From contig AP026547.1 of the NCBI GenBank assembly GCA_026075535.2, positions 7,378,001-7,442,000 of the forward strand: a stretch of 64,000 nucleotides of DNA, read 5' to 3'. Below, piece by piece: positions 1 to 11,773 of this stretch (the first letter of the stretch is position 1; each line of letters opens with the position of its first letter). The stretch comes from Tricholoma matsutake (lineage: Eukaryota; Basidiomycota; Agaricomycetes; Agaricales; Tricholomataceae). The notes under the pieces were generated by a model. The model saw only the letters and a list, made by a program, of their open reading frames with translations. It had not been told where the DNA came from and did no database searches. The position numbers and the translations under genes were made by a program.

Positions 1-3000
1 AGCAAAAGGCGATTTTGGGATATCCATGGCTTCGAGACCATAACCCAGAGGTTGACTGGCGCACCGGGGAGGTTACCATGAGCCGATGTCCATCCCGCTG
101 TCGGACGTGTTTCACAGAAGCCAGGCAAGAACGTCGTGGACAGAAGGCAGCAATATGACAAACTCAGAAGTGTCGTGCTGGACCCCTGCCTATACCTGAA
201 GTGGAATTGGAAGGGGTTCCTGATCTAATGCCGGACTCGGATGATGATGATGAGGACCCAGAGGAAGTGGAGGAGGGTGATCGGATCTTCTACACTGCGA
301 TTCGCTCATCGCATGAGGTGTGTGCCACATCAAACATATCCCAATGCCTCGCCGAGGCCTTCCACAAAAACAATGCTGCTAAATCCTCTACTAACTCCTT
401 ACTCCCTCATCTCCATGAGTTTGAAGACGTGTTCTCCAAGGAGTCATTCGACTCTCTTCCTGCGCGTAAGCCATGGGATCACGCGATCGAACTCACCCCC
501 GGCGCAACTCCTTCATCCTGCAAGGTCTATCCTCTCTCTCCGGAGGAACAACGGCAGCTTGACCAGTTCATCAACGAGCACCTGGCCTCTGGACGTATTC
601 GACCATTGAAGTCACCCATGGCCTCTCCCTTTTTCTTTGTCAAGAAGAAGGATGGCTCACTTCGACCAGTTCAAGACTACAGAAGACTCAACAACATCAC
701 GGTCAAAAATCGCTACCCACTACCCCTCACCTCCAAACTCGTAAACCAGCTCCGTGGAGCCCGATACTTCACCAAGCTCGATGTCCGTTGGGGCTATAAT
801 AATGTGAGGATAAAGGAGGGAGATGAGTGGAAGGCAGCCTTTCGTACCAACCATGGTCTTTGTGAACCGCTTGTCATGTTCTTTGGCCTTACTAATAGCC
901 CTGCCACCTTTCAGACCATGATGAACAACATCTTCCATGACCTCATCCTCAAAGGCGTTGTCTGCATCTATCTCGACGACATCCTCATCTTCACTCGCAT
1001 GGTTGAAGAGCACCGTCGCATCACGCGCCTTGTCCTAGAGCGACTTCGACGGTACAAACTCTACCTTCGTCAGGACAAATGCAAGTTCAAAAGGACCAAG
1101 ATCGAGTACCTCGGCCTGATTATCTTGGAGGGTCAAGTGGAGATGGATCCTATCAAGGTAAACGGGGTCACAGCTTGGCCGACGCCCACGAACAAGAAGG
1201 AGGTGCAGTCTTTCCTGGGCTTCATCAATTTTTATCGGCGTTTTATCAAGGATTTCTCACATCATGCACGACCGCTGTTCGACTTGACAGGAAAGGAGGC
1301 ATGGAGGTGGGATAATGCACAACAGGAGGCGTTTGAAAAGCTTAAGGAGATGGTCACTTCTGCTCTGATCCTTACCTTTGCTGATGATTCGCGTCCTTTT
1401 CGTGTAGAAGCCAACAGTTCTGACTTTGCGACGGGTGCTGTGTTGTCTCAGCAGTCTCCGGAGGACCAGAAGTGGCATCCTGTTGTGTTCTACTCCAAAA
1501 GCCTTAGTGCTGTAGAGAGAAACTATGAGATCCATGACAAGGAGATGTTGGCGATAATGCATGCACTTGAGGAGTGGCGACACTTCCTCGAGGGTGCCCA
1601 ACACAAGGTGGAAATTTGGATGGATCACAAGAACCTCGAGTACTTCATGACGGCCAAGAAATTGAACCATCGTCAAGCTCGTTGGTCCCTGTATCTATCT
1701 AGATTCGACTTCTCCTTGCACCACCGTCCGGGTCGCAGCATGGGGAAGACCGATGCCCTATCCCGATGTGCAGACCATGGGGATGGCAGCGGTGACAACC
1801 AAAACATTGTGCTGTTGCAGCCAGACCTGTTCACCATTCGGGCACTGGAAGGCATTGTACCCCAGGGTGAGGAGTGGGACATTCTATGTGACATTCGTCG
1901 CGCAAACCATAGCGGTTTACATGAGGATGTTGTCGCCCAAGCTGTTAAAGAACTGAGGAAGGGATCAACCCTTTCCTTACGTGCGGCAGAGTGGGCTGAA
2001 AAGGAGGACTTGTTGTATTTCAGGGATCGCATCTATGTTCCCAATGACCCAGACCTTCGCCGGCGCATCATATCCCAACACCATGACTCACAGATTGCTG
2101 GCCACCCCGGACGCTGGAAGACCTTGGAGCTCACCTCATGGAACTATTGGTGGCCACAAATGTCACAGCTCATTGGTCAGTATTGTCGCACTTGTGACCT
2201 TTGCTTACGCACCAAGGTCCCTCATCGCAAGCCTATTGGTGAGCTACACCCTCTTCCTGTTCCAGAGAGTCGTTGGGATGTCGTCAGCGTCGACTTTGTG
2301 GTGGAATTGCCAGAGTCAAACGGGTTTGATGTGGTGATGTGCACAGTTGACTCAGTGGGAAAACGTGCTCACTTCATTCCCACTCACACCACTGTCAGTG
2401 CCCTAGGTGCCGCTCGACTCTACCTCCACCACGTGTGGAAATTACATGGACTTCCTGGTGCCTTCCTCTCGGATCATGGCCCTCAGTTCATGGCAGAGTT
2501 CACTCATGAGCTGTACTGACTCCTGGGGATCAAACTCCTCGCTTCAACTGCTTATCACCCACAAACTGATGGCCAGACGGAGCGAGTCAACCAGAAACTG
2601 GAGCAGTACATCCGCCTCTTTGTCAATGAACGCCAGGACAATTGGGATGATCTCCTTCCTTTGGCCGAGTTTGGGTACAACAACCATGTCCATGCTTCCA
2701 CTCAACAGACCCCTTTCCTCTTAGACACTGGACGACATCCACGCATGGGATTTGAACCTCGCCAAACTCCCTCACACATCGAGACAGTGAATGAGTTCAC
2801 AGAATGCATGAGGGATAGCTTGGAGGAGGCAAGGGCAGCCTTAGCAAAGGTGAAGGACGACATGGCGCGATTTTACAACCAGCGCCCCTCAGTACAAGGT
2901 TGGTGATCGAGTTTATCTTGACTCCAGTGACATCTCCACTACACGTCCATCCAAGAAACTCGCTCATCGCTTCTTGGGACCTTTCCCCATTGTCAAGTGC

Positions 3001-3306
3001 GTTGGAACACATGCCTATCGTCTACGCCTCCCAGCCTCCATGTCCAGACTCCATCCCGTCTTCCATGTCATCAAATTGCTTCCAGCTCCCCCAGATCCGT
3101 TCCTGGGACACCATTCACACCCACCACCACCACCTACAGTGATCGAGGGAGAACCCCAATATGAAGTCGAGTCAATCTTGGACAGCCGTTTGCGTCGAGG
3201 AAAACTTCAGTATTTGGTACATTGGAAGGGTTATGGGTATGAGGAGAACTCATGGGTCGAAGAGTCTGACGTAAATGCCCCTCGGTTAATCAAGGAATTC
3301 CACTGA
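1..3306 (+). pseudogene. Ty3/gypsy (chromodomain) retrotransposon pol, 5'-truncated and inactivated
   Basis: The 3' part of a Ty3/gypsy polyprotein. In order: the end of the protease region (LGYPWL near 20-40), reverse transcriptase with catalytic YLDDIL (967-984), RNase H, the integrase HHCC zinc motif (about 2070-2210), the integrase core (about 2270-2630) and a C-terminal chromodomain (about 3165-3300, YLVHWKGY). The frame beginning at position 3 is broken by TGA at 156-158 and TGA at 2517-2519, and shifts by one base near 2882-2890, after which the GPF/chromodomain part reads in another frame to the stop at 3304-3306. The gag and most of the protease lie before the window start, and no LTR is recognisable here. 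The chromodomain places it among chromoviruses. It cannot express an intact pol. Confidence 0.93.
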
Positions 3307-3368
3307 CGGCACACTGCTGCACCGCGTCGCATTCAAGTCACGGACTTTGGTCGTATACAATTTCACTA

Positions 3369-4931
3369 TAAGGGCAACCTAAGCCTCTAGCAAAGGGAAA
3401 TCTGAAGAGAAAACTCTAAGGATCCCCTTGCTGATGCCCAGTATATGTGAAGATGACAAAAATCAAATATAACCTAAAAATAGAAAAAGGCGGAGATAGG
3501 CGGATCAAGGCCGCCGAATGACATCATACCAAGGGGTATGTGTCGGAAGGGGTACTCCGCCTCTAAATATAAAAGTGTCAACATATACAAACATGATAGC
3601 AAGGGAAAATTAGTAATAAAATCCGGAAAAATCATAGAAAATGAAGAATAGAAGGAAATGAGGTGGGGAAAAATATGGGATGAACATAAAAAATAGGAAA
3701 AACACACAGGGCACCCCCCTAGTCCCCTTACAGTATGGGTCTTTCCTTGTTCAATATTTATTGAATCTAAACTTTGGTTTTCCCTTGCAAGTATCGAGTT
3801 CTTAGGACTCTGATCGTAAGGTTGCCCTTACAGCCACTTAATGCACTTAATGAGCAGAGCCACCTATATTTTTGCAGGGCATGGGATGTTGGCACCATCT
3901 GGGGGCCCTGTTTGGGCTGCCTAAAACTTGGTTATGGTTGAAATATGCATAAAATATATTGTCAAGCTGGTCTATGCTCTTAGGGGTGCAGGGGACAGTG
4001 TTTCTATGCAGGAGATGCACCTCAACTCAAGGGTGTGCACAGCAGAGTTTGAAACCTCCTGGCATGCACAGCTTCAGCATTTCCTGGTAAATTATCAGTA
4101 CTATGGAGCGGGACATCAAGTGGCCAAATCAGATCTGGCATTTTTTAAAGTTTACATACCAATTTTTGCCCAAATTCTAGCAGTATTTAGGATCAGAAAT
4201 CAAGGGAAATTTTCATTTGTACCCTTTTACACTATCTTTTCACCAAAGAGATGAGTCACATTATGTGACATACCTTCCATATGTGGATGAATCTGTCACA
4301 CATGACCAATCTCATACAACCAACATTCATAACTCTGTCAATTTTGAGAAATAGATCAATTGCTCTAGTCAATCAATAGCTCTCATCAAAAGGAGCACTT
4401 TGGCTAAAGGGGTAAGAAAAGAACAAAATTTTACAGGCAGAGTATTGTTTGTACAAAAGTACTATCACATGTAGCGGCATTCAAAATGGTAGAGAGTTTC
4501 AAAATCACTGTAAGGGGACTAGGGGGGTGCCCTGTGTGTTTTTCCTATTTTTTATGTTCATCCCATATTTTTCCCCACCTCATTTCCTTCTATTCTTCAT
4601 TTTCTATGATTTTTCCGGATTTTATTACTAATTTTCCCTTGCTATCATGTTTGTATATGTTGACACTTTTATATTTAGAGGCGGAGTACCCCTTCCGACA
4701 CATACCCTTGGTATGATGTCATTCGGCAGCCTTGATCCGCCTATCTCCGCCTTTTTCTATTTTTACGATATATTTGATTTTTGTCGTCTTCACATATACT
4801 GGGCATCAGCAAGGGGATCCTTAGAGTTTTCTCTTCGGATTTCCCTTTGCCAGGTGCGCCCCCAATCCCTGTATTATGTAGCATAATTTTAACTTCGGAT
4901 TTCCCTTTGCTAGAGGCTTAGGTTGCCCTTA
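3369..4931. mobile_element. Foldback-like DNA element with about 0.4-kb inverted arms and TA target duplication
   Basis: Left arm 3369-3734 and right arm 4507-4931 are near-identical inverted copies. The outer ends are TAAGGGCAACC and GGTTGCCCTTA, flanked by TA at 3367-3368 and 4932-4933. The right arm carries about 59 extra bases (roughly 4851-4909) that partly duplicate the adjacent sequence. The 772-nt centre has no recognisable transposase: its longest frame (3928-4254) resembles nothing I know. A further palindromic copy of the terminus, TAAGGTTGCCCTTA, lies at 3817-3830, so the left arm could itself be a roughly 460-bp MITE. The TA duplication suggests mobilisation by a Tc1/mariner-type enzyme, which is inference. 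It lies 60 bp after the gypsy stop codon, probably inserted into that element's 3' region. Confidence 0.75.
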
Positions 4932-6274
4932 TAATCACACTTCTCAAATGATCTTGCCAGCTTTTGCTCTCAGAGTATTTTCAGACTATAGGGTACACTG
5001 GATGTGAATCCATATATGGACTCATTTGAAGGATGGGTGTTGTAGAAGCAAAGAGAGACATCAAATTAACAGATCAAAATGATCACCTGTGACTTTATTC
5101 AGTTCTCTAAAGGGCAGAAGTATCTGAAAAATCCTGGGAAGCTCATGGCCTCTTGTATGTATCAATTAAATTATATCCCGAGAATACTAGGGTTTTATAA
5201 CATCTTCGAGGCATTCGGTGGAAGAACAATGCAAAATGTGTGACAGAATGTGACATTTTGAATGCGTAAGTTCGCGTGACTAGTGTTATGAAAAGTTTTG
5301 AAACTCCCTGTTTTTGGCACTTGTCGACTCGGCTTCTTTCTGCTAGCACTACCACTTCATCTTACCTTTATTTTATGTTGTAGATTGATTCCATATATGT
5401 TAGTCAATGTGTATTTCAATTCCGAAGAAGAACCGTATCCTCCTCGTAGATTCCGAGGCAGTTTACAAAATATTTTGAAACTCTTGACCCTTGTTACTTG
5501 TTACTTGCTTGATATCCGCCTATGCTAACTAGAGCTAAGGACATGCCTCGACAGACCAATATTATGGACACCTCTTCAGATGGCAAACATATAAGTAGAA
5601 ATAAAGGTAGGTAGTATGAAGTAAGGCAGATATGAAATGCTCAGTCACGGGTGCATCAAAAACCCAATGGGAAAAGCTACCGGCTGGCAACAACCACATA
5701 AGAAATGAAAAATAAAGGTTAAAACTTAAGGAACGTGAAGTGAAAGGTGTAGAAACATTCAACCCAACAGTGTGGACTGGACTGAACATGCGCAGTACGA
5801 CATGGCTGGGTGACGTGGCCATCTGTGAGTGTATTGAGCGATTGTCGAAAGGGTTAAAAAAAGGAAGGGTGTTCTTGAATAAAATGAAAGCATAAATGCA
5901 ACAGCCTGGATTGAACAACTGTCTGACGGTGAACTGGCAAAGTATGATGTGGCTGGGTGACATGACTGGGTGACGTGGCCACGAGTGCACAAATTGAATG
6001 AGCGTGTTGAAGAATCAAGGGCGAGAAATACGTGGTGTGACATAGCGGTCAACATTGGGAGGATATGGGTAGTGGTTGATAAATGGTTTATGTGGGTAGG
6101 GGATGGTGATAAAATTGGGCTTCATTTGCATCAATGACACGGGTCGCCAATTCGTGCGCTGCATTTAGACAGTGAGGCCTTCTATAATTTAACGATGTGA
6201 CAGGCAGCCACTCTAGCCGGCACCGGGACAACAGAGCAACGATTTGAGGGTGGGGTGGGTGGTGATGGTGGTGG

Positions 6275-6305
<31 letters not shown>

Positions 6306-6367
6306 AGTAGTAGTGACTTGATGTGCTCATAAACAGCTCGCCCAGCAAACAAAGCACAACAATCGCT
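4932..6367. other. Intergenic stretch with GTT microsatellite and local tandem repeat
   Basis: No convincing gene. Two similar blocks at about 5790-5830 and 5940-5990 share the motif GGCTGGGTGACGTGGCCA, a short imperfect tandem duplication. A GTT run with flanking GGT/AGT triplets occupies about 6263-6314, 55-100 bp upstream of the next start codon. The first few hundred bases may be residual gypsy 3' sequence. Confidence 0.5.
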
Positions 6368-7455
6368 ATGTCACTAGCAAAGCCACGGTTTATCAATCCG
6401 TATTGCCTGCCCCCGTCAACGATCCCTGTATCCAGGAAGGATGTATTTGCAAATGAAGATAAAAACGATGTCGATAATGCTTCATGGGATTCTCACACGG
6501 CCGATTTACTTGTCGGTCAATTGAACGAAATAATACGGACATCACTGGAGTCAAATACCAGCCTGGAGAAGGAGCACTCCGATCGCAGGAAGCGAAGGAA
6601 GATCGCGCCAGTTTTGCAGCATGCGTCTATTAATTTGAATGATCCGTTCTGTATGTCCTGCATCATCTAGTAGTTTTAGCCTTGTGCGCTGATACTGGGA
6701 AATGCAAGTATTCCGATTAGTTTCTCGCTCTCTACCTCCACAGCCCGTCCTTCTGGAACAAAAACCTTTACCATCTTTAGTGTTAGTTTCCACTTTTATT
6801 CTCTGGAAGGTATAAATTTTTCTGTTGTCCAGGACACGGGAGCCAGATTACGAAGATAATGAGGAACAAGCAGTAATGCGCGAGAACCAAGCACGAGTAG
6901 CAGCGGTAGATTTTTCGTGGATAGTTAGAGAATCTCTGAAACCCACCATTGTACGGCTACACATTCAAATATCGCTCCACTATCTAAACAAATTTTTAGC
7001 CACGGCGCCAGAAACTTTTCCATGCAAAAGCATCATTACCACATACGGCACCAGTGATGATGATTGTCCAGCGTGACCAGCCAATACGAAAGACACGTCC
7101 ACCAGTACCTGCCTCACAGCTTACTCATCGTCCATATACCAATGACGCGGCCGCCCCGCAGATAGGATCTATGAAATCTAAAACTTGTCCACAGATTGAC
7201 ACAACGTTTTCTGACGATCCTCTCATCAGGACTCAGCGACGGAGAAGGAAGAGAGGGAAGATGTTTGTGAAGGAAAGACAACCTCCGACCTTTTTTAGGC
7301 CTAATCCGGCATGTCGCGGAAAGGGCTTGGGCTACGCCATGGGCTACCCGTGTAGTTTTGGTGAAAATTGGGAGGGTTCCGTCCAGTATCGACGAGATAC
7401 GTTGCGGAAAGGTGTTCACGCCGATTCTTTAACGTGGATGGATACTCACGCTTGA
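6368..7455 (+). CDS. Hypothetical protein with basic clusters, about 270 aa, four exons
   Basis: Not recognised as a named family. Exons that keep frame: 6368-6650, 6744-6781, 6843-6950, 7072-7455. The first and third introns have good sites (GTATGT...CACAG and GTACGG...TCCAG). The second splice (GTTAGT to an AG after CACGGG) was chosen only because it preserves the frame, and is the weakest point. The protein has two basic clusters (DRRKRRK near residue 80 and RRRRKRGK in exon 4) that could be nuclear signals. Its C-terminal part has a compact, conserved-looking stretch (GKGLGYAMGYP, then YRRDTLRKG). The ATG at 6368 is chosen because the frame upstream has no composition typical of coding DNA. 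Confidence 0.55.
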
Positions 7456-8869
7456 GCAGTACGCCGCATATGCAGTGGTGTGATAGTGTCTCGTGGTTGT
7501 TCACTGTACTAATATACGGAGTTGTAGTTGGTGCCGTTATAGCCTCAGGGAAACAAACATGTTGGATCTGCATTTTTCAGAGGGGTGCGGCCCCGAGTGA
7601 ATACCAATAGTCAGAATAGAAACTCGGACCGAATCACTATATGTATTATCTAAAGTTGTCGACATGGTGTTGCCTTCCTGCCTGCGGCTTAACTGGAAAT
7701 GGGAACGGAAGGAGATTCTCCTCACCCTTTCCCGTGCTTTTTACCAACGGAAAAGGCTGCCCGCACTGCAGTGTAAAAGGTTTGTCCAGCTTCGCGGCGC
7801 TACCCTGCTACTTGACAATAATGACGACAAAAATTATGACGCCTAGTTTGAGGTAGATACACTCCAGTTAGCAAGCACGCCGTAGATGCTACATCTATCT
7901 GATTCAGTGGTTGTGCCGCATGCCCATCCCAATAACGGAACTGATCGATGTGTAAATGAAGGGAGAGAAGATAGGAATCGGAAGTCAACAAGCTACTGGT
8001 TGCAGTTGCGTTACTGGCACGTGCACTGTTGTAAAACCTGAAGGCCAGACGGGCAAGTTCAACCGACTAAGAATATCCAATACAGAGGGATAGTAACATA
8101 GTTTTTCCAAGCTCTAGCAAACGGCTGATTGTAAAATTGATCCAGGTTTTACAGCATCATAGGAAGTGTCGATAAGTCCTTTAAATGACAGTGCGTGGGC
8201 AGTGAATGACCCATTAGTAGACACCCGAAGACGGTCATTATCCGCTAGATTGATACCGAAAGGTCAATCGTGCAGTATTAAAGACCAATGTTATATGTGA
8301 AGTGTCTGGACGATATGTCGCTCTAGTGCAGCCCTCAGAGTCTAGATAGACCTTGATCAAGAAGCTAACGCGACTCGATTAAAACTTGCTCGATCCTGAT
8401 TGTCTCTAGTTCTGGGAGCACCACGGAGCACGGCGCATTCCCCGATGCAGCGCAGGACTTGCAAGAGTTCTTCGATAGGAGTTCCAGTATTTTCTAAACG
8501 CTTCAAGATGGACAGACTCAACTGACAGAGAGATGAAAATACTTTGAGGCAAGGAATTATACGTAGAGCTACTGCCCGATGTCAGCGTGAAGTTGTCCAG
8601 GGCGCAGCAGCGCCGCAACAATGAACATGCATGAATGGTTCGAATGGTGCCGAAGTCCAAATCCACCGTTTCAATCGATAACATTCGAAGCGATGGCAGC
8701 GAGAGGTAATTGAAGGTTTTCTAGATAGAGAGAGGATGCAAAGTTGAAGATGTTGCGATGTGTCGACTTGTGGAGAGGCGGGATCATAATTCAAGTTGAA
8801 TACAAAAGTTTGTATACATTTGTAAGTTATACAAAGTTAACGCCGAGAATCTGTTCACCGTTGACCAGA
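7456..8869. other. Intergenic, with a possible F-box/LRR-like relic on the minus strand
   Basis: No intact gene is visible. On the minus strand around 8400-8790 a frame reads like the leucine-rich part of agaricomycete F-box proteins (for example LLRRCCALDNFTL), without an F-box, start or consistent exon structure. I treat it as a possible relic only. The last few hundred bases should hold the CDC16 promoter. Confidence 0.25.
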
Positions 8870-11773
8870 ATGCCGTCTACGCCACCGCCAACAGGACAGT
8901 ACCCGATCCCAGGCATGCCTTCACTACCATCTCCAACAGTTTCGCGTCAACGTTCTTCCATTGGATCTTCGTTCTCCTTCGGGCCACAGCACCTCGTCGA
9001 TTCGTACAACGATGCCAACTCCAGTACAATTTCAGTTCCCAACTCCATAGTCCTCGATCCAAATCGGTCTGTGCTCCCGGCGTCCCCGATGCGCTCATCT
9101 CCTCGTCTTCACCGCAGAGCCAAAGAGAGCACAGGTCGCCACCCGCTGGCAAATGATACGACTGACGTGTTTCAGGAGTCAGACGATGATGCAGATGACG
9201 AGGACGAATATGAATGGGGCATGGTCGACAGGATGAGGCTTTGGCGGCACGACGCGCTTATGCAGCATCTCTACGAGACTGCTGCGTTCTGGGGCGACAA
9301 GATCCTCAGCTGGACACGTAAGAAATTCGCGTCTTAGCCCGCTTACACGCGTTCATTCTTTCTGGTAGACGACCCGAACGACGCATTTTGGCTTGCCCAA
9401 ACATACTTCATGACACATCAATACTCCCGTGCAGAACGCCTGCTCACCCGCCCATTCCCAACCGAACCTCCCAAACGCCAGTCAACCCCCATCCCCCCAA
9501 CCAACGGTCACATGTCCCACCTCTTTCCATCTGCGAAAGGCAAAGGCCGTGAGCAGGACCTTCCGCAGCCGATTTCAATGCCACGGTTGCCTGTGGGCCC
9601 AGTTGGCATGATCGAGGTGCCGGAGGAGTTGCAGGATCGCGTGTCGAAGCTTGTGGATATGAGCGTGGCATGTCGGTATCTGGCTGCACAATGTCAGGTG
9701 TGTTCGCTCATGGCTGGGTGTTATGCCGATGTTACAATTATGCTGTGCACCAGGTTCGACAAGGAAACTGGGCAGAGGCCACCGAGATGCTTGGGGAAGC
9801 GAATCCGTTCCGAGATTCTGGTCAGCTCGTTCATTCTTCCAATTGGGAATGTGACTTACAGGTAGTGGTTTAGGCAGAAGTGGTCCAGCTATCCCTAATG
9901 TTGATGGAGGTATAAAAGTTCGTGTTGGCTCTCTTGTATCTGATTCTATTCATTTTGACCAATCACACATTCTAGGTGGAAGCTTCGATGTGCCACCTTC
10001 GTGGCATCCTCATGCTCAAGCTGAACCGCGGCGATCAAGCCAAGCAATGTTTCATGGAAGCCCTAGCCCTCGACGTCAAATGCTATGACGCATTTGACCA
10101 GCTCGTCACTGGCGAAATGATGACTCCTGATGAAGGTCAGCCACCCTCATACAGCTCAATACTAAACTCACGATCACGAAACAAAAGAGTGGGAACTCGT
10201 CCAGGGTCTCGCATACTCCTCCCAAACACCGGAAGATGCGTCCTTTGTGCAGCTCATCTACACCGCGCGCCTGCGCAAGTACAAGCACGAGGCAGAGCAT
10301 GCGCTTACGCGGCAAAAGCTCGTCGAGGAGTATGGCCTGGGCGATAATCCAGACGTGTTGTATAGCTTTGCAGACGCACTGTATGCCAAGTTCCGATGGG
10401 CGGATTGCCATCTGATCACGAAAAGGTGCATTACTCTCTTCTCATTGGTGATATCAGTGCTAAGCTCGTCGATATATGTCATAGAATCTTGGGGCTGGTC
10501 GCGATTCACAACGCCACGATGCCACTACACATAGCTTGCATGTACCATCTCTCCCACTTGCACTCCAAACTCTTCATCCTCGCACACGAGATGGTCGATC
10601 GCGAACCGGAGAATCCCATCTCCTGGTACGCTGTCGGTGTGTGGTACCTCAGTCGCAGCAAGTGGGCACAGGCCAGGCAGTATTTCAGGTTTGTGTTTCG
10701 CTATCTCTGTTGCAAGGTGGGACTGATGGGCTGCTCAGCAAGACGTCACTGATGGACCCCCGATTCGGACCTGCGTGGATTGCATTTGCACATACATTTG
10801 CACTAGAGGGCGAGCATGACCATGCGGTCACTGCATATTCTACTTGCGCACGTATGTTCACTGGGTATGTCTACGTTTGGGTTCCATGTTGAGGTACCAC
10901 GCTCATGCACTCACTCCCGCAGCTCGCATCTGCCGCTAATGTTCGTGGGCATGGAGAATATCATGCTGTCAAACCACGCCTTGGCGGACGAGGCTCTCAA
11001 TGCTGCTCATTCGATGTGTGATGGCGATCCACTGCTTGTGAATGAACGAGGTGTCATGGCGTTTAATCACGGCGAGTGAGTCGTTTTTACAATTCATGCA
11101 TTCGTTCCTTTCATTGATTGGGACTTACCGCCCCCATTATTCTAGCTACGAAGGTGCTACCAGTCTGTTCCAGCAAGCCCTCGATCTCGCACAGGTGACG
11201 CAGACCTCACAAAAATCGTGGACAACAACATATCTCAACCTCGGCACTTGTTACCGGAAACTCAAGTGAGCATTCATACTTCCCCGGTGCCTAGAATGAT
11301 GTACTGATCAATTATGATTCCTATAGGCACTTGGATGACGCCAAAGTGACTTATCAGAAGGTGTTGGAGCTCGATTCGCGGCACTCCATGGCACTCGGTT
11401 TCCTTGGGCTAGTGTACCACCTTATGGGCGACGTCGATAAAGCCATCATCAAGTATCATGAGGTGTGTTCTTCAAAATTTGTTACACTCCAACCACAACC
11501 CTGATTTCTTGTGTTCTGCAGTCACTCAGCATAGATTCAATAAACCCGCATGTCCTTGAACTGCTCAACATGGCACTCGAGTTGAACACGTATCTCAAAC
11601 CGCCAGCAAAGGAACGGAATGCACTCGGCGGGGCGATGGGGATGCTGATTGCGAAATATGACAGGATAAATGCGGAGGAGAAGACTGCTAAAGGCAAGGC
11701 ACGGGAGAGGGGCCCGGATGTACCTATTGATGTGGGTGAGGGAGAGGGTGTGGATGAGATGGCTATTGGATGA
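8870..11773 (+). CDS. CDC16: Anaphase-promoting complex subunit CDC16/Cut9 (APC6), TPR protein
   Basis: A TPR scaffold subunit of the anaphase-promoting complex, the ubiquitin ligase that drives mitotic exit. Twelve exons with consistent phases: 8870-9317, 9369-9697, 9754-9820, 9862-9917, 9976-10135, 10188-10425, 10485-10688, 10739-10864, 10923-11075, 11146-11265, 11327-11462, 11522-11773, giving 762 residues. Introns are 41-70 nt. Diagnostic stretches are [17 protein letters not shown] and [16 protein letters not shown], which match Cut9/CDC16 TPRs, plus a run of TPR helices from about residue 330 to 700. The N-terminal 150 residues are proline/serine-rich with an acidic patch near residue 103, as in a disordered tail. 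The 9917/9918 donor (GTTCGT) is non-consensus but is required by the phase. The acidic/glycine C-terminus follows [11 protein letters not shown]. Confidence 0.95.

Noticed and set aside
3928..4254. 108-codon plus-strand frame in the centre of the inverted-arm element
   Set aside because: No recognisable domain, ordinary amino-acid text for AT-rich DNA, and no relation to a transposase.
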